Below, one piece after another: positions 39,038 to 47,899 of a stretch of 48,379 bases of DNA. The position numbers and the translations under genes are program-made. Position 1 is the first letter of the stretch, and the number at the start of each line of letters is the position of its first letter. The notes under the pieces were generated by a model. That model had not been told where the DNA came from and searched no databases. It was given only the letters and a program-made list of their open reading frames with translations. Source of the stretch: Hydrogenophilales bacterium CG_4_10_14_3_um_filter_63_21. GTDB taxonomy: Bacteria > Pseudomonadota > Gammaproteobacteria > Burkholderiales > Thiobacillaceae. The DNA is taken from contig PFJX01000013.1 of the NCBI GenBank assembly GCA_002784045.1, positions 1 to 48,379 of the forward strand. Reading direction: 5' to 3'.

Positions 39038-41779
39038 TCAGGCCAGCTTGCCATGGCAGTGCTTGTATTTCTTGCCGGAGCCGCACGGGCAGGGGTCGTT
39101 GCGGCCGACCTTGGCGTGCTCTCGCTCGAACGGCTGCGCCGCGGTGGTGATTTCCTCCGCGGCGCTGGCCAGGGCTTCGTCATAGTCGGCATGGTGGTAC
39201 TGCACGTTACTCAAATCTTCGTGCGCTTCCACTTCTTCCACGTCTTCGGCGCCGCGGATTTGCACGGTGAGGGTGACCTGGGTGACTTCGGCGGCGATGC
39301 TATTCAACATGCGCTCGAACAATTCGAAGGCTTCGCGCTTGTATTCCTGCTTCGGGTTCTTGGCCGCGTAGCCGCGCAGATGGATGCCCTGGCGCAGGTG
39401 GTCCATCGCCGCCAGGTGCTCGCGCCAGTGGCTATCCACGCTTTGCAGCAGGATGGCGCGCTCGAAGTTGCGCATGGCGGCGACGCCGGCGGATTCGATT
39501 TTTTCCGCGTAGGACTGGTCGGCGGTTGCCAAAATGCGTTCGCGCACGCCCTGCTCGGCCAGGCCTTCGTCGGCGTCCAGCCATTGCTGGATCGGGCAGT
39601 GCAGCAGGTATTGCCCCGCCAGCATCTGCTCCAGGCCAGGCACATCCCATTGTTCGGCCAGGCTGCCAGGCGGGAGGTGGGCGTTGATGGCGTCATTCAA
39701 TACCTGGGCGCGCATACCGACGATGCCTTCATAGACATCGTCGGTCTCCAGTAGCTCGTTCCTTTGGCTGTAGATGACTTTGCGCTGGTCGTTGGCGACG
39801 TCGTCGTATTCCAGCAATTGCTTGCGGATATCGAAGTTGCGCTGCTCCACCTTGCGCTGCGCGGATTCCAGGGAACGGTTGACCATGACGTGCTCGATGG
39901 CTTCGCCTTCGGGCATCTTGAGCCGCTCCATGATCGACTTCAGGCGATCTCCGCCGAAGATGCGCAGCAACGAATCGTCCAGCGACAGGTAGAAACGCGA
40001 GGAACCGGGGTCGCCCTGGCGGCCGCTGCGGCCGCGCAACTGGTTATCGACGCGGCGCGATTCGTGCCGTTCGGTGCCGATGATGTGCAGGCCGCCAGCG
40101 GCGATGACCTGGGCGTGGAGCGGCTTCCAGGCTTCCTTGAGGGCGGCGCCGCGGGTGGCTTTTTCTTCCTCGGAGAGGTTCTCGGCAAGACGGATCAGTT
40201 CGAGTTCCTTGTTGATACTGCCGCCCAGCACGATGTCGGTGCCGCGGCCGGCCATGTTGGTGGCGATGGTGATGGCGCCGGGCAGGCCGGCCTGGGCGAT
40301 CACCTGCGCTTCCCTTTCGTGCTGCTTGGCGTTGAGCACCTGATGCGGCAGGCCGGCCTGCTTGAGCTGCGCCGAGAGGAACTCGTTCACCTCGATCGAG
40401 GTGGTGCCCACCAGCACCGGCTGGCCGCGCTGGTGGCAATCGCGCAGGTCTTCGATCACCGCCCGCCATTTCTCGTCGGCGGTGCGGTAGACCAGATCGT
40501 TCATATCCTTGCGGATCATCGGCACGTTGGTCGGGATAATCACCGTCTCCAGGCCGTAGATCTGTTGAAACTCGTAGGCTTCGGTATCCGCCGTGCCGGT
40601 CATGCCGGACAGCTTCTTGTACATGCGGAAGAAATTCTGGAAGGTGATCGAGGCGAGGGTCTGGTTCTCGCGCTGGATGGTGGCGCCTTCCTTGGCCTCC
40701 ACCGCCTGGTGCAGGCCATCGGACCAGCGACGGCCCTGCATCAGGCGACCGGTGAACTCATCGACGATGATGACTTCGCCGTTCTGCACCACGTAATGCT
40801 GGTCCTTGAAATACAGCACGTGGGCGCGCAGGGCGGCGTAGACGTGGTGCATCAGGCTGATGTTGGCGGGGTCGTAAAGGCTGGTGCCGGCGGCAAGGAT
40901 GCCGAGTTCGGCGAGGATGGCTTCCACCCGCTCGTGGCCGCGTTCGGTCAGGGTGGCCTGGTGGGCTTTTTCGTCCACCACGTAATCACCGATCGGGCCA
41001 GTAGGCTCTTCCCCTTCCTTGTATTCCTTTTCCTGCCGTTCCAGGCGCGGCGGCAGCACGTTCATGGCCTGGTACATGGCGATATTGTCGTCGGCCTGGC
41101 CAGAGATGATCAGCGGCGTGCGCGCCTCGTCGATCAGGATCGAGTCCACCTCGTCGACGATGGCGTAGTTGAGCGGCCGCTGCACCCGCTGCGAGGGCTC
41201 GAACACCATGTTGTCGCGCAGGTAATCGAAGCCGAATTCGTTGTTGGTGCCGTAAGTGATGTCGGCGTTGTAGGCGGCCTGCTTCTCCTCGTGGCTGAGC
41301 TGCGCCAGGTTGCAACCCGTGGCCAGGCCGAGGAAGCCGTAAACGCGCCCCATCGTCTCCGCGTCGCGGGATGCCAGGTAATCGTTGACAGTGACGATGT
41401 GCACGCCTTTGCCTGGCAGGGCATTGAGATAAGCGGACAAGGTGGCCATCAGGGTCTTGCCTTCGCCGGTTCGCATCTCCGAGATCTTGCCGTCGTTGAG
41501 GGCCATACCGCCGATCAACTGCACATCGAAATGGCGCAGGCCGAGCACGCGCACGGCGGCCTCGCGGACGGTGGCGAAGGCTTCCGGCAACAGGGCTTCG
41601 AGCGTCTCGCCTTTTTCCAGGCGCGCTCTGTATTCATCGGTCTTGCCGCGTAGTTGCTCATCGCTGAGCGCCTGGTAGGCGGATTCGAGGGCGTTGACCT
41701 TGGCGACACCGCCCCGGTATTGCTTCAACAGACGGTCATTGCGGCTGCCGAAGACTTTCTTGAGTAGGTTGGAAATCAT
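39038..41779 (-). CDS. secA: preprotein translocase ATPase SecA
   Basis: A complete 913-residue protein. It starts [20 protein letters not shown], with Walker [21 protein letters not shown], the DEAD-like box [17 protein letters not shown], the helicase motif DIVLGGSIN and [20 protein letters not shown]. The C-terminal zinc-binding tail [20 protein letters not shown] binds SecB and lipids. SecA drives export of the signal-peptide proteins seen in this window through SecYEG. A very long plus-strand frame over the same region is a composition artefact. Divergent DUF721 gene next door fits the common betaproteobacterial layout around secA. Confidence 0.97.
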   Translation of the reverse strand: MISNLLKKVFGSRNDRLLKQYRGGVAKVNALESAYQALSDEQLRGKTDEYRARLEKGETLEALLPEAFATVREAAVRVLGLRHFDVQLIGGMALNDGKISEMRTGEGKTLMATLSAYLNALPGKGVHIVTVNDYLASRDAETMGRVYGFLGLATGCNLAQLSHEEKQAAYNADITYGTNNEFGFDYLRDNMVFEPSQRVQRPLNYAIVDEVDSILIDEARTPLIISGQADDNIAMYQAMNVLPPRLERQEKEYKEGEEPTGPIGDYVVDEKAHQATLTERGHERVEAILAELGILAAGTSLYDPANISLMHHVYAALRAHVLYFKDQHYVVQNGEVIIVDEFTGRLMQGRRWSDGLHQAVEAKEGATIQRENQTLASITFQNFFRMYKKLSGMTGTADTEAYEFQQIYGLETVIIPTNVPMIRKDMNDLVYRTADEKWRAVIEDLRDCHQRGQPVLVGTTSIEVNEFLSAQLKQAGLPHQVLNAKQHEREAQVIAQAGLPGAITIATNMAGRGTDIVLGGSINKELELIRLAENLSEEEKATRGAALKEAWKPLHAQVIAAGGLHIIGTERHESRRVDNQLRGRSGRQGDPGSSRFYLSLDDSLLRIFGGDRLKSIMERLKMPEGEAIEHVMVNRSLESAQRKVEQRNFDIRKQLLEYDDVANDQRKVIYSQRNELLETDDVYEGIVGMRAQVLNDAINAHLPPGSLAEQWDVPGLEQMLAGQYLLHCPIQQWLDADEGLAEQGVRERILATADQSYAEKIESAGVAAMRNFERAILLQSVDSHWREHLAAMDHLRQGIHLRGYAAKNPKQEYKREAFELFERMLNSIAAEVTQVTLTVQIRGAEDVEEVEAHEDLSNVQYHHADYDEALASAAEEITTAAQPFEREHAKVGRNDPCPCGSGKKYKHCHGKLA

Positions 41780-41880
41780 GAAAAATGAAGGAGATAGGTG
41801 GGATTTCGGAAAATCCGGGCGATGCTACCATACCGGCGTTTTCCCTCCCGTGGCGCTGGCGTCCCCGCCGGCGCTACACC

Positions 41881-42321
41881 ATGCGCCCCTCTTCCCTGCA
41901 ACGCATCCGCGGCATTCTTCGCAACGACCCGACGTTGGCGGTCGCCCTGCCGGAAGCCCTGCACCTGCGCGAACTCAACCAGCACTTTGCTGGCGTGGTG
42001 CCGTCCGCCGTGGCGCGTGCCTGCCGGGTCGTGGCGATCCAGGGCGAAACGGCCTTGATCTATTGCGCCAACGGCGCCGCCGCCAGCCGGGTACGCAGCC
42101 AGGCAACCGGCGTCGGCCGGGTGCTGGCGCGGCCCGATGCGCCAGTGCTGGCGGTGAAGGTGAAAGTGCGCGCCGACTGGACCTTGCCGGAGAAACGCGA
42201 GAAAGCGGATCTCCGGCCAGCCGCCCTGGCCGCGTTCCGTGAGTTGGACCAGGCATTGCCGGACGGCGACCTGAAAGCGGCCGTGGATGCCCTGCTGGCG
42301 AAACGGAGCGGGCATTATTAA
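41881..42321 (+). CDS. DUF721-family protein (DciA-like)
   Basis: A 146-residue protein from ATG 41881. A longer frame to 41785 overlaps the secA leader and is unlikely. The KH-like fold pattern appears in LHLRELNQHFAGVVPSAVAR, ETALIYCANGAAASRVRSQA and VLAVKVKVRADWTLPEKREK. DUF721 members near secA are widespread, and some (DciA) load the replicative helicase; whether this one does is not clear, so I leave the symbol blank. It is divergent from secA, with a lone family-2 REP arm at 41866-41878 in the gap. Confidence 0.78.
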   Translation: MRPSSLQRIRGILRNDPTLAVALPEALHLRELNQHFAGVVPSAVARACRVVAIQGETALIYCANGAAASRVRSQATGVGRVLARPDAPVLAVKVKVRADWTLPEKREKADLRPAALAAFRELDQALPDGDLKAAVDALLAKRSGHY

Positions 42322-42398
42322 CCCGGCTCTTGAATCTACCGGTCCGCTCCTACGAGGCCAGGTCCGGCCGCGTTGCCAAGCCCGTTTACAATCGCGCC

Positions 42399-42959
42399 AT
42401 GATCCCCAGTTCAAACATCTTCCTGGTCGGCCTGATGGGCTCCGGCAAGACCACCATCGGCAAACTGCTGGCGAAGCATCGCGGCCTGGAGTTTCTCGAT
42501 TCGGACCACGAAATCATCGCCCGCTGTGGGGTTTCCATCCCCACCATCTTCGAGATTGAAGGCGAGGAAGGCTTCCGCAGGCGCGAAGCCTGCATCATCG
42601 ACGAACTCAGCGGGCGCCAGGGTATCGTCCTGGCCACCGGCGGCGGCGCGGTGTTACGGCCGGAGAATCGCGCCCACCTGAAGGGACGCGGCGCCGTGGT
42701 GTACCTCCGATGCCAGCCGCGCGAACTGTATCTGCGCACCCACCACGACAAGAATCGTCCCCTGCTGCAAACCAACGATCCGCTGGCGAAGCTCAAGGAG
42801 CTCTACGCTTCGCGCCACACCTTCTATATGGAAACCGCCGACATCGTCCTCGATTCCGGCCGCCAGAGTGCGCACAGCCTGGTGCGCCGCCTGGAAAACA
42901 GCCTCGACCTGGCGGGGGTGGCGTGTTGCGAGAAATGCACGTCTTCATCCGCCAACTGA
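42399..42959 (+). CDS. aroK: shikimate kinase AroK
   Basis: A 186-residue kinase from ATG 42399. It begins IFLVGLMGSGKTTIGKLLAK (Walker A), has the substrate-binding Asp in LEFLDSDHEIIARCG, Arg in GEEGFRRREACIIDELS, and the glycine triplet in VLATGGGAVLRPENRAHL. It phosphorylates shikimate. aroB usually follows in the same operon, but here the next gene is a secreted beta-helix protein that starts 25 bases before the aroK stop, and the only aroB in the window is broken. The last 15 residues (VACCEKCTSSSAN) are unusual and may be altered by that overlap. Confidence 0.93.
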   Translation: MIPSSNIFLVGLMGSGKTTIGKLLAKHRGLEFLDSDHEIIARCGVSIPTIFEIEGEEGFRRREACIIDELSGRQGIVLATGGGAVLRPENRAHLKGRGAVVYLRCQPRELYLRTHHDKNRPLLQTNDPLAKLKELYASRHTFYMETADIVLDSGRQSAHSLVRRLENSLDLAGVACCEKCTSSSAN

Positions 42960-44239
42960 GCGGCCTGCTGATTGCGGCGCTGATCGGTTCCCCGGCGTTC
43001 GCCGTCGAGATCCAGGCCGGCCCCGAGGATTACCGTTCTCTGTTACCCCGATTGCGCGCCGGCGACCATCTGCTGTTGCGGGCGGGCGACTATCAACACG
43101 GCCTGCCGCTGCATCATCTTTCTGGCGAGCCGGGACGGCCCATCGTCATCGAAGGCGAGCCTTCCACCCGCTTCCTCGCCCACCCCGGCGGCAACACCCT
43201 CAGCCTGCTGGACGCCAGCCATATCGTGATCCGCAATCTGGAACTGGATGGCCGCAACCAGCCGGTCGATGCGGTGAAGGCCGAGGGCAACAGCCGTTAC
43301 GCCGACTACATCACCCTGGAGAACCTGTTTATCCACGACCACGCCGCCAGCCAGCAGAACGTGGGGATTTCCAGCAAGTGTCCGGCGTTTGGCTGGGTGG
43401 TGCGCGGCAACCGCATCGAACGGGTTGGCACCGGGATGTACTTCGGCGATTCCGACGGCAGCGATCCCTTCGTGGCCGGACTGATCGAGGGCAACCGGGT
43501 CAGCGACACGATCGGCTACAACCTCCAGATCAAGCACCAGCCGTCGCGCCCGGCCGCCATGCCGGAGTTGCTGGAAAGGCATGACACGGTGATTCGCGGC
43601 AATTTCTTCGCCAAGGAGACCGCCTGGCCGGACCGCGCCGCCCGCCCCAATGTCCTGGTCGGCCACGCGCCGCTCACCGGCCCGGGTTCGCAAGACCGGG
43701 TGCTGATCCACGGCAATTTGTTCTGGCAGAACCCGAGCGAGGCGTTGTTCCAGGGCGAAGGCCATCTGGCGATCTACAATAACGTGTTCGTGAATGCGTA
43801 TGGCCACGCCATCCACATCCAGCCGCACAACGACGTCCCGCGCCAGGTGGAGATCTTTCACAACACGGTATTGGCGCGCGGCCATGGCATTCGACTGTTG
43901 CGGCGAGAAGGCAGTGCGGCGGAGTGGCCGCAACGCATTGCCGGCAATCTGGTGTTCGCCGGGCAACCCATCGCGGGCGGCGAAGCCTTCGACAATCGGG
44001 TCGGCGGCGTCGATGCCGCCGCGCGCTTTCTGAACAAGCCCTTCACGGAACTCGATCAACTCGATCTCACCCCGCGCATGGCGCTGGCCGGCGGGGCCTT
44101 GCCAGGCTCGCTGGCCGACTACCCGGACAGCGACAAGGACAGCGACGGGCGCGCGCGGGTCGCGCCCTCGCTGGGCGCCTGTGTCGCCGAGGCGAAAAGC
44201 CCCTGTCCCCAGTTGGCAAAGGTGCCCGCGTGGCCGTAG
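42935..44239 (+). CDS. secreted right-handed beta-helix protein
   Basis: The gene encodes 434 residues from ATG 42935, overlapping the aroK end. A signal peptide (RQLSGLLIAALIGSPAFAV) is followed by a parallel beta-helix built of short strands and Asn/His turns (HIVIRNLELDGRNQ, YITLENLFIHDHAAS, LIEGNRVSDTIGYNLQIKHQ, LAIYNNVFVNAYGHAIHIQP). Such folds occur in pectate lyases and alginate-modifying epimerases. No single catalytic motif is certain, and Asp/His candidates are scattered through the helix. It is located with a VanZ-type protein and an O-glycosylation ligase, so it might act on the exopolysaccharide outside the inner membrane. Confidence 0.78.
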   Translation: MHVFIRQLSGLLIAALIGSPAFAVEIQAGPEDYRSLLPRLRAGDHLLLRAGDYQHGLPLHHLSGEPGRPIVIEGEPSTRFLAHPGGNTLSLLDASHIVIRNLELDGRNQPVDAVKAEGNSRYADYITLENLFIHDHAASQQNVGISSKCPAFGWVVRGNRIERVGTGMYFGDSDGSDPFVAGLIEGNRVSDTIGYNLQIKHQPSRPAAMPELLERHDTVIRGNFFAKETAWPDRAARPNVLVGHAPLTGPGSQDRVLIHGNLFWQNPSEALFQGEGHLAIYNNVFVNAYGHAIHIQPHNDVPRQVEIFHNTVLARGHGIRLLRREGSAAEWPQRIAGNLVFAGQPIAGGEAFDNRVGGVDAAARFLNKPFTELDQLDLTPRMALAGGALPGSLADYPDSDKDSDGRARVAPSLGACVAEAKSPCPQLAKVPAWP

Positions 44240-44276
44240 GCGCGGACCGCGTCCCCGATTTTTCCGTCTCAATCGC

Positions 44277-45686
44277 ATGAAACGCAGAACGCGTCCGTCC
44301 GCTCATCGTGGCCCCTTGCTCTGGCTGGGCCTGCTCTATCTGGCCTTCGTCATCTATGGCAGCCTGGTGCCGCTGGATTACCACGCGCTGCCTTGGGAGG
44401 TGGCGGTGGCGAAGTTCCGCGACATTCCCTTCCTCCAACTCGGCATCGGCTCGCGCGCCGACTGGGTGGCCAACCTGCTGTTGTTCATCCCGCTGGCGTT
44501 TCTCTGGACTGGCGTCCTGGCGCATGGGCGCCATGCCGCGGTGGCGACGCTGGCGACGGCTATTGTCCTGGCGGTGGCGGCGGCCTTGAGCCTGGGCATC
44601 GAATTCACCCAATTGTTCTTCCCGCAACGCACCGTGTCGCAAAACGACATCGCGGCGGAAGCCTTGGGCGCGATCCTCGGCGCCGCCTGCTGGTGGGGCT
44701 TCAGCGCCCGTCTGCTGGCCTGGTACGGGGGCTGGCATCGCGAACGCGAGCCGGCGGCCCTGGCGGAACGCGCGGCCTGGGCTTACTTCGTGGTCCTGGT
44801 CGGCTACAACGTGTTACCGCTGGACCTCACCCTCAGCGCGGTCGAGATTTATCACAAGTGGCATGAAGGCAAGGTCAACCTGATTCCCTTCGCCGGACTG
44901 CCGGCCGACTCCGCCCATGCCCTGTTCGAACTCGCCACCGACGCCCTGCTCTGGGCGCCCCTGGCCTGGCTCTGGCGCGCGCGGCCGGGGCGCGACAGCC
45001 TGAAAGCCTGGCGCATGGCCTTTCTGGCGGCGGCCAGCATCGAGTTCATGCAATTGTTCGTCTATTCGCGGGTGAGCGACGTCACCGACCTGTTCACCGG
45101 CGCGCTAGGCGCTGGGGTAGGCGCCTGGCTGGGCGGCCGCCAGTTCGGCGGCGCCCGCCGGGTCGATTCGGGCCACACGCCCGGCCGCGCCACGGCGGCC
45201 TGGATCCGCCTGCTGCTGGCCCTGTCCTGGCTACCCGTGCTTTTGCTGGTGTTCTGGTATCCGTTCGACTTCCACCCGGAAAGCGCCTTCGTGCGCGGCC
45301 GCATGGCCTTCCTCGATCGGGTGCCATTCCAGGTGTATTACTACGGCACGGAATTCCGCGCGGTCACCGAGGTGTTCCACAAGACCCTGTTCTTCGCTCC
45401 CCTCGGCGCCCTCCTGGCCTGGTGGGTGAGCGGCCTGTCCTGGCGCTGGCGCGGCTACGCGGCGACGGCCTCGCTGCTCGCCGTGGTCGCCGTCGCCCTC
45501 GGGATCGAGCTCGGGCAGGTCTTGTTGCCGGGCAAGTTTCCGGACACCACCGACTGGTTCCTGGAGAGCGTGGGGGGCTTGCTCGGCTATGCCCTCTTCC
45601 GGATGATGCGGGCACGTTTGGCGGCCACACCCCGTCGCCGGACAGAACCGGGATTCCATGACTCGGGGCGGGAGCGGAGCACATGA
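44277..45686 (+). CDS. membrane protein with three VanZ-like modules
   Basis: The gene encodes 469 residues from ATG 44277. Three similar modules can be seen. Module 1 is NLLLFIPLAFLWTGVL with IEFTQLFFPQRTVSQNDIAA. Module 2 is DALLWAPLAWLWRA with IEFMQLFVYSRVSDVTDLFT. Module 3 is KTLFFAPLGALLAWWV with IELGQVLLPGKFPDTTDWFL. Each has the hydrophobic helix pair and the E-x-x-Q-x-x...D pattern of VanZ-like proteins, which usually hold only one module. About ten membrane segments are predicted. VanZ-like proteins are frequent in exosortase loci, but their role is unclear. The stop overlaps the ligase ATG. Confidence 0.82.
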   Translation: MKRRTRPSAHRGPLLWLGLLYLAFVIYGSLVPLDYHALPWEVAVAKFRDIPFLQLGIGSRADWVANLLLFIPLAFLWTGVLAHGRHAAVATLATAIVLAVAAALSLGIEFTQLFFPQRTVSQNDIAAEALGAILGAACWWGFSARLLAWYGGWHREREPAALAERAAWAYFVVLVGYNVLPLDLTLSAVEIYHKWHEGKVNLIPFAGLPADSAHALFELATDALLWAPLAWLWRARPGRDSLKAWRMAFLAAASIEFMQLFVYSRVSDVTDLFTGALGAGVGAWLGGRQFGGARRVDSGHTPGRATAAWIRLLLALSWLPVLLLVFWYPFDFHPESAFVRGRMAFLDRVPFQVYYYGTEFRAVTEVFHKTLFFAPLGALLAWWVSGLSWRWRGYAATASLLAVVAVALGIELGQVLLPGKFPDTTDWFLESVGGLLGYALFRMMRARLAATPRRRTEPGFHDSGRERST

Positions 45687-46945
45687 GGGACATCGCCATT
45701 CTGTTCATCCTGCTGAGCCTGGCCTGGGCGGCCTGGCTGCGCCCGTGGCTAGGTGTGCTGGGATTGGCGGTGTTCGCCTACCTGAACCCCCAGGCTTACG
45801 GCGTCGGATTCATGCGCGGCTTTCCCGTGTACCAGACCCTGTTCGTCGTTGTCTGTCTCTCCCTGGGTTGGGAGGCTTATCGCCGCGGAACCTTGCCCAA
45901 GCTGCACTGGGACTGGCGCATCCCGGTCTTTCTGTTGTTATGGGCCTGCTTCCTCTTCACCACCTGGCAGTCCCAGTTTCCCTGGGCAGCCTGGATCAAA
46001 CTATCCGAGATCAGCAAGCTATTTCTGGCGCTGCTCCCCACCCTGCTGCTTATCGATACCCGGCGGAAGTTCTTCTTCCTCATCGCCACTATCGCCATTT
46101 CTTTCGGCCTGGTGACCCTGAAGGGGGGGTATTGGGCGGTGATGACCGGTTTCCAGGACCGGGTTTACGGCCCGCCCGGTAGCCATTTTGGCGGCAACAA
46201 TGAATTCGCGGTGGCGATGGCCATGAACATTCCCCTGCTGGTGCTCTGGCTGCGCGAGGCCGGGGGTCGGCGGTTACGCTGGACCCTCATGGCCATGGTG
46301 GGACTGAGCTACGCCGCCGTGCTGTCCTCATGGTCCCGTGGTGGCCTGATCACCCTGGCGGTGGCCACCGCCTTCCTGCTGTGGAGTGGCAAGCGCCGAC
46401 ACCTGATGCTGCCGCTCCTTCTGGCCGGCGGGGTACTCGCCATGACTGCTTTGCCGGAAAAGTGGTTCGAGCGCATGGGAACCATCACCACCTATGAACA
46501 GGATGCCTCCGCGACCAGCCGCCTCGATGCGTGGCGGGTAGGGCTGGCCTACGCACGGGCACACCCGTTCACCGGCGCCGGCTTCGACGGCTGGATCGCG
46601 GTCCAGCCGGATCCTGAACATCCGATGGCCTGGCACAGCAGCTATGTGCAAATCGTCACCGAGCATGGCTTGCTTGGCCTCACCCTGTGGAGCCTGCTGA
46701 TCTTTGGTTCCATGCTCGCCCTTACCCGTCTCGCCTGGCTGGCGGGGCGTGCCCGCGCGCCCCCCTGGGCGGGCGACTACGCCGCCATGCTGCGCGCCTC
46801 CCTGGCGGCTTATGCCGCCGGGGGGGTATTCCTGGGGCTGGCCTACTGGGATATCCCCTATCACCTGATAGCCCTGTCCGTACTGCTGGGGCATCTGGCA
46901 AGGAAGGAAGCAGGAATGTCGGCGCGGCAACCGGCCAGTCCCTGA
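45683..46945 (+). CDS. O-glycosylation ligase, exosortase A-associated type
   Basis: A 420-residue polytopic protein with about ten membrane segments. The N-terminal part (RDIAILFILLSLAWAAWLRP, later LAVFAYLNPQAYGVGFMRG) is typical of the exosortase-A-associated ligase family. The Wzy_C ligase region carries VYGPPGSHFGGNNEFAVAMA and the periplasmic loop LDAWRVGLAYARAHPFTGAG with HSSYVQIVTEHGLLGLTLW. It probably attaches lipid-linked glycan to secreted acceptors in the periplasm. ATGA overlap with the VanZ-like gene and the PEP-CTERM genes just downstream support an exosortase-linked pathway. The exosortase itself is not in the window. Confidence 0.85.
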   Translation: MRDIAILFILLSLAWAAWLRPWLGVLGLAVFAYLNPQAYGVGFMRGFPVYQTLFVVVCLSLGWEAYRRGTLPKLHWDWRIPVFLLLWACFLFTTWQSQFPWAAWIKLSEISKLFLALLPTLLLIDTRRKFFFLIATIAISFGLVTLKGGYWAVMTGFQDRVYGPPGSHFGGNNEFAVAMAMNIPLLVLWLREAGGRRLRWTLMAMVGLSYAAVLSSWSRGGLITLAVATAFLLWSGKRRHLMLPLLLAGGVLAMTALPEKWFERMGTITTYEQDASATSRLDAWRVGLAYARAHPFTGAGFDGWIAVQPDPEHPMAWHSSYVQIVTEHGLLGLTLWSLLIFGSMLALTRLAWLAGRARAPPWAGDYAAMLRASLAAYAAGGVFLGLAYWDIPYHLIALSVLLGHLARKEAGMSARQPASP

Positions 46946-47035
46946 CGGTTGCCCGTCTGTCGGATTCTTTTACAGGGCTGGCCGCTTTACCCTTCGAGCG
47001 ATTGCATGTAATTGATATTTAATGAAATAATTTGT

Positions 47036-47051
47036 TGGCCCGGTAATTGCT
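47036..47051 (+). promoter_or_regulatory. sigma-54 (RpoN) promoter for the PEP-CTERM genes
   Basis: TGGCCCG (47036-47042), four bases, TTGCT (47047-47051). This matches the -24/-12 consensus TGGCACG-N4-TTGC(A/T) with a single change, and the invariant GG and GC are correctly spaced. Transcription would start near 47062, about 56 bases before the PEP-CTERM ATG (with GGAG nearby). The rest of the 172-base gap is AT-rich and could hold activator sites. Confidence 0.72.
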
Positions 47052-47117
47052 TATGTTTGGTCATAGTGCAATATTGGCTTCCGGGCGCTGTCCAGCCCAG
47101 GAATTTAGGAGCAAGAA

Positions 47118-47879
47118 ATGATCAAACGTGTTTTCTCTACCGCCATCGTCTGCCTGACCGCAGCCGCCTGGCCGTGGACGCCCGCCATGGCCAGCAATGT
47201 CGAGCCTTACAGCATCGTGGTCAAAGACAGTGCAACCACGCCCACCCCCCTAGGGTCGGGAGGGCTGTCCTTCGATAACGCACAGGAAGTCGCCGGCCCG
47301 GATCAGGAAATTGCCCCCGAGGCCGCGCCTACACCCAGTATCACCATCCCTACGGCCACCTTCCTGCCACCGGCATTGCGGCCGTTCACTTTTGATACCG
47401 TGGACCCGGTCACCCCGCTCAAAGTCGTGGTGGTCACCAACACGCTATGCAAGCCCGGCAATCGCGGCGCAAATCCGTCCGTTATCGAAGGCCTGGAGCA
47501 GGGGCCTAACGTGGAGGGGCTGAAATACCGCCTCACCGGTACCAAGATGGTGGGAACAACCCCCATCACCCTGGCGCTGAATTTCAAGCTGGCTAAAACG
47601 GCGGGCGCCTGTCCCGATGGAAAAGTCACCTACAGCTTCACCCGAACCTACGATGTCGAGCGTTATTGGACGATTGCAGCCGCGTGCGCGCCCGCCGCGC
47701 CACCTTGCTGGAAGGTTATTTCTGGCGGCAACAAGTATCACATCTGGAACCCGAAATCGGCCTCCCCCATCCCCGAGCCGGGCAGCCTGGCCCTGCTGCT
47801 GGCTGGCGCCGCCGCCGCCGGGCTGGCACTGCGCGGCTGGCGCGGCAAACCTGTAGCCATCACCCCATCCCGGACATGA
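47118..47879 (+). CDS. PEP-CTERM sorting-signal protein
   Basis: The gene encodes 253 residues with a GGAG ribosome site. An N-terminal signal peptide (IKRVFSTAIVCLTAAAWPW to MAS) starts it, and the C-terminus is a classical PEP-CTERM tail: SPIPEPGSLALLLAGAAAAG, a hydrophobic helix, then basic residues RGWRGKP. Exosortase cleaves such signals after export. The middle has four Cys in pairs (LCKPGN, GACPDGK, CAPAAPPCWK), which may form disulfides, and no recognisable domain. It is the first gene of the sigma-54 unit and is followed 20 bases later by a second secreted gene. Function on the cell surface is unknown. Confidence 0.85.
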   Translation: MIKRVFSTAIVCLTAAAWPWTPAMASNVEPYSIVVKDSATTPTPLGSGGLSFDNAQEVAGPDQEIAPEAAPTPSITIPTATFLPPALRPFTFDTVDPVTPLKVVVVTNTLCKPGNRGANPSVIEGLEQGPNVEGLKYRLTGTKMVGTTPITLALNFKLAKTAGACPDGKVTYSFTRTYDVERYWTIAAACAPAAPPCWKVISGGNKYHIWNPKSASPIPEPGSLALLLAGAAAAGLALRGWRGKPVAITPSRT

Positions 47880-47899
47880 ATCACTAATTGGAGAACATC

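Noticed and set aside
39764-41653. Very long open frame on the plus strand opposite secA
   Set aside because: It lies entirely antisense to an intact, highly conserved secA. The translation is a low-complexity shadow typical of GC-rich genes and has no ribosome site or family motif.
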